Shown here: piece after piece, positions 15,634 to 16,227 of the stretch
How positions within the stretch are numbered: position 1 is the first letter of the stretch
Layout: every line of letters begins with the position of its first letter
Source: Deltaproteobacteria bacterium
Lineage (GTDB): Bacteria > Desulfobacterota > Desulfobacteria > Desulfobacterales > ETH-SRB1
Assembly: GCA_030262795.1 (NCBI GenBank)
Contig: JAJSZO010000034.1
Span: 1 to 16,227, forward strand
Direction: 5' to 3'
DNA length: 16,227 nucleotides
Notes under the pieces: generated by a model
The model's input: only the letters and a program-made list of their open reading frames with translations
The model's database searches: none
Told to the model about the DNA's origin: nothing
Made by a program: the position numbers and the translations under genes

Positions 15634-15678
15634 GCAGCATCTCCTTTGGTTTGAGTGTCTTGCCATGGGAGATACAGC
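15634..15678 (-). promoter_or_regulatory. Ribosome-binding-site-sequestering hairpin (riboswitch expression platform)
   Basis: In the minus-strand RNA, GCUGUAUCUCC (15678-15668) can pair with GGAGAUGCUGC (15644-15634), which holds the Shine-Dalgarno sequence, with ten of eleven pairs including one G-U; the loop is about 23 nt. A competing hairpin is visible: ACAGC (15694-15690) with GCUGU (15678-15674), which would take away the anti-Shine-Dalgarno strand. This looks like a translational on/off switch. Which state the ligand favours cannot be told from sequence. Confidence 0.65.
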
Positions 15679-15695
15679 TAATCAGAAGTGCTGTG

Positions 15696-15797
15696 TTCGC
15701 CCGGCATCCCTGCGACCATATTTCGAGTAATCGAAAGTTAGGCCAGTGGCTTTGCGTCTCACTCTTTCGAGTGATTTGCCTTTATCAAGCTTTAGCT
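15696..15797 (-). ncRNA. Cyclic di-GMP-I (GEMM-I) riboswitch aptamer
   Basis: Read on the minus strand, the consensus elements follow in order: AAAGGCAAA (15783-15775), the tetraloop stem TCACTC-GAAA-GAGTGA (15774-15759), GACGCAAAGCC (15758-15748), TGGCCTAA (15745-15738), a variable stem TTTCGA/TCGAAA (15736-15722), and the receptor arm TATGGTCGCAGGGATGCCGG (15720-15701). These are the hallmarks of the GEMM-I class, which binds c-di-GMP between its two parallel arms. By hand alignment to the Vibrio Vc2 aptamer the residue equivalent to G20 is G, which favours c-di-GMP over the 3',3'-cGAMP of the G20A variants. It lies upstream of the small ORF and the kinase genes. The P1 ends were not resolved, so the limits are approximate. 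Confidence 0.88.
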
Positions 15798-15998
15798 ATC
15801 GCACCTTGAGTGCGGTTTTCGTTGAGACAATGACAATCTTATACTTAAAAGTTGCGCTAAATTTAAGTCAATTGCTGTCATGTAAAAATCTCGAACTACT
15901 ATGTTTGCTCAATTAAATAAGCAAATTGAGTGCCAACTAATGAACATTTTAGAGTTTGAAAAAAAATTCTTTGTTTTAGGTATCATTTCCGATCGTTA
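15798..15998. other. Leader/promoter region upstream of the riboswitch, no gene seen
   Basis: No gene is recognised. On the minus strand TTGACT (15871-15866) is a good -35 match, but the best -10-like sequence TATAAG (15843-15838) is 22 nt away; TTAAGT (15848-15843) has 17-nt spacing but is a poor match. Two small hairpins occur: CGCAC-TCAAG-GTGCG near 15800-15814, and CTCAATT/AATTGAG near 15908-15931. A promoter for the riboswitch transcript is expected here but not firmly identified. Confidence 0.35.
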
Positions 15999-16150
15999 GG
16001 ACTATGCGAAAAATAACTTCACAGATTTGACGCATAGATTTGGGTCGATCCGATTGAGCAAAATCACAGAAATAGTGGGCTATTTCACAGGATGCTCAAG
16101 ACCGCATCCAAACAGCCCATCCAAATTTTTTCTGACCGACCAAAGCAAGC
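15999..16150. repeat. Palindromic element I (divergent type 1)
   Basis: GCGAAAAATAACTTC, then GCATAGATTTGGGTCGAT, resembles the type 1 arm (GACGAAATAACTTC; GCGCACAGATTTGGGTCGAA). The core is AATAGT-GG-GCTATT (16071-16084). The right arm pairs only partly with the left (CACAGAAATAG/CTATTTCACAGG; TTGAGCA/TGCTCAA). It looks like an old or recombined copy. Confidence 0.6.
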
Positions 16151-16205
16151 CTTTCTTACGCATCAACGCCTCGGCTTCTTCAGCAAAACCATCATTAGCC
16201 CTACT

Positions 16206-16227
16206 TTAACTGTGAACTGTGAACTGT
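16206..16227. repeat. Heptamer array at the window edge
   Basis: Units TTAACT, GTGAACT, GTGAACT, then GT, cut by the end of the window. The unit matches those at 11196-11223, so a further array begins here. Confidence 0.75.

Noticed and set aside
15838..15871. Sigma-70 promoter for the riboswitch transcript
   Set aside because: The -35 match is good, but the better -10 candidate is at the wrong spacing and the correctly spaced one is a poor match; left as a note only.
452..16150. CRISPR array or integron attC sites as an explanation of the repeats
   Set aside because: There is no regular spacer pattern, no cas or integrase gene, and the elements are isolated 110-210 bp palindromes rather than short direct repeats.

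Overview
The window reads as chromosomal DNA of a Gram-negative, AT-rich anaerobe, most likely a sulfate-reducing-type Desulfobacterota (Desulfobacterales-like). Pointers are a heptose/LPS gene (RfaE2-type adenylyltransferase), a PyrK electron-transfer subunit, the plsC-rnj-ftsK order, HisKA_2 and hybrid histidine kinases, a GEMM-I riboswitch, and intergenic regions filled with palindromes and heptamer repeats. Placement below phylum is inference.

Layout. 1-2284: lysine/peptidoglycan precursor genes on the minus strand (lysA, then the 5' half of dapF running off the window), separated by two large palindromes and a heptamer array. 2285-2994: a divergent intergenic region made almost wholly of nested palindromic repeats. 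2995-9185, plus strand: a small unrecognised protein, plsC (phospholipid acyltransferase), rnj (RNase J, overlapping plsC by 4 bp), ftsK (DNA translocase) and a family 2 glycosyltransferase. 9346-15632, minus strand, read from right to left: a c-di-GMP-I (GEMM-I) riboswitch with a ribosome-binding-site-sequestering hairpin, a small ORF, a PAS-PAS-PAS-HisKA_2 sensor kinase, a REC-kinase-REC hybrid, then rfaE2, pgeF (YfiH-type) and pyrK. 15798-16227: repeat-rich, gene-poor DNA.

Two things stand out. First, nearly every intergenic gap holds a 110-210 bp imperfect palindrome. Their arms often differ from copy to copy, but the centre is nearly always a short palindrome of the form ATAGC-NN-GCTAT. 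One subfamily also shares its arms, and one copy of it has been split by insertion of two other elements (2332-2847), so these sequences have moved. One palindrome supplies the last 34 codons and the stop of the hybrid kinase. Heptamer arrays (GGTTCAA/GGTTCAG/GGTTTAC-like units) lie beside them and reach into the 5' end of the pgeF ORF and the 3' end of rfaE2.

Second, the riboswitch and the two kinase genes suggest a signalling module in which c-di-GMP would control, at translation, the first gene of a transcript that also carries a multi-PAS kinase and a hybrid kinase. The kinase and housekeeping assignments rest on clear motifs. The riboswitch call rests on hand-matched consensus elements. 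The operon logic is inference.
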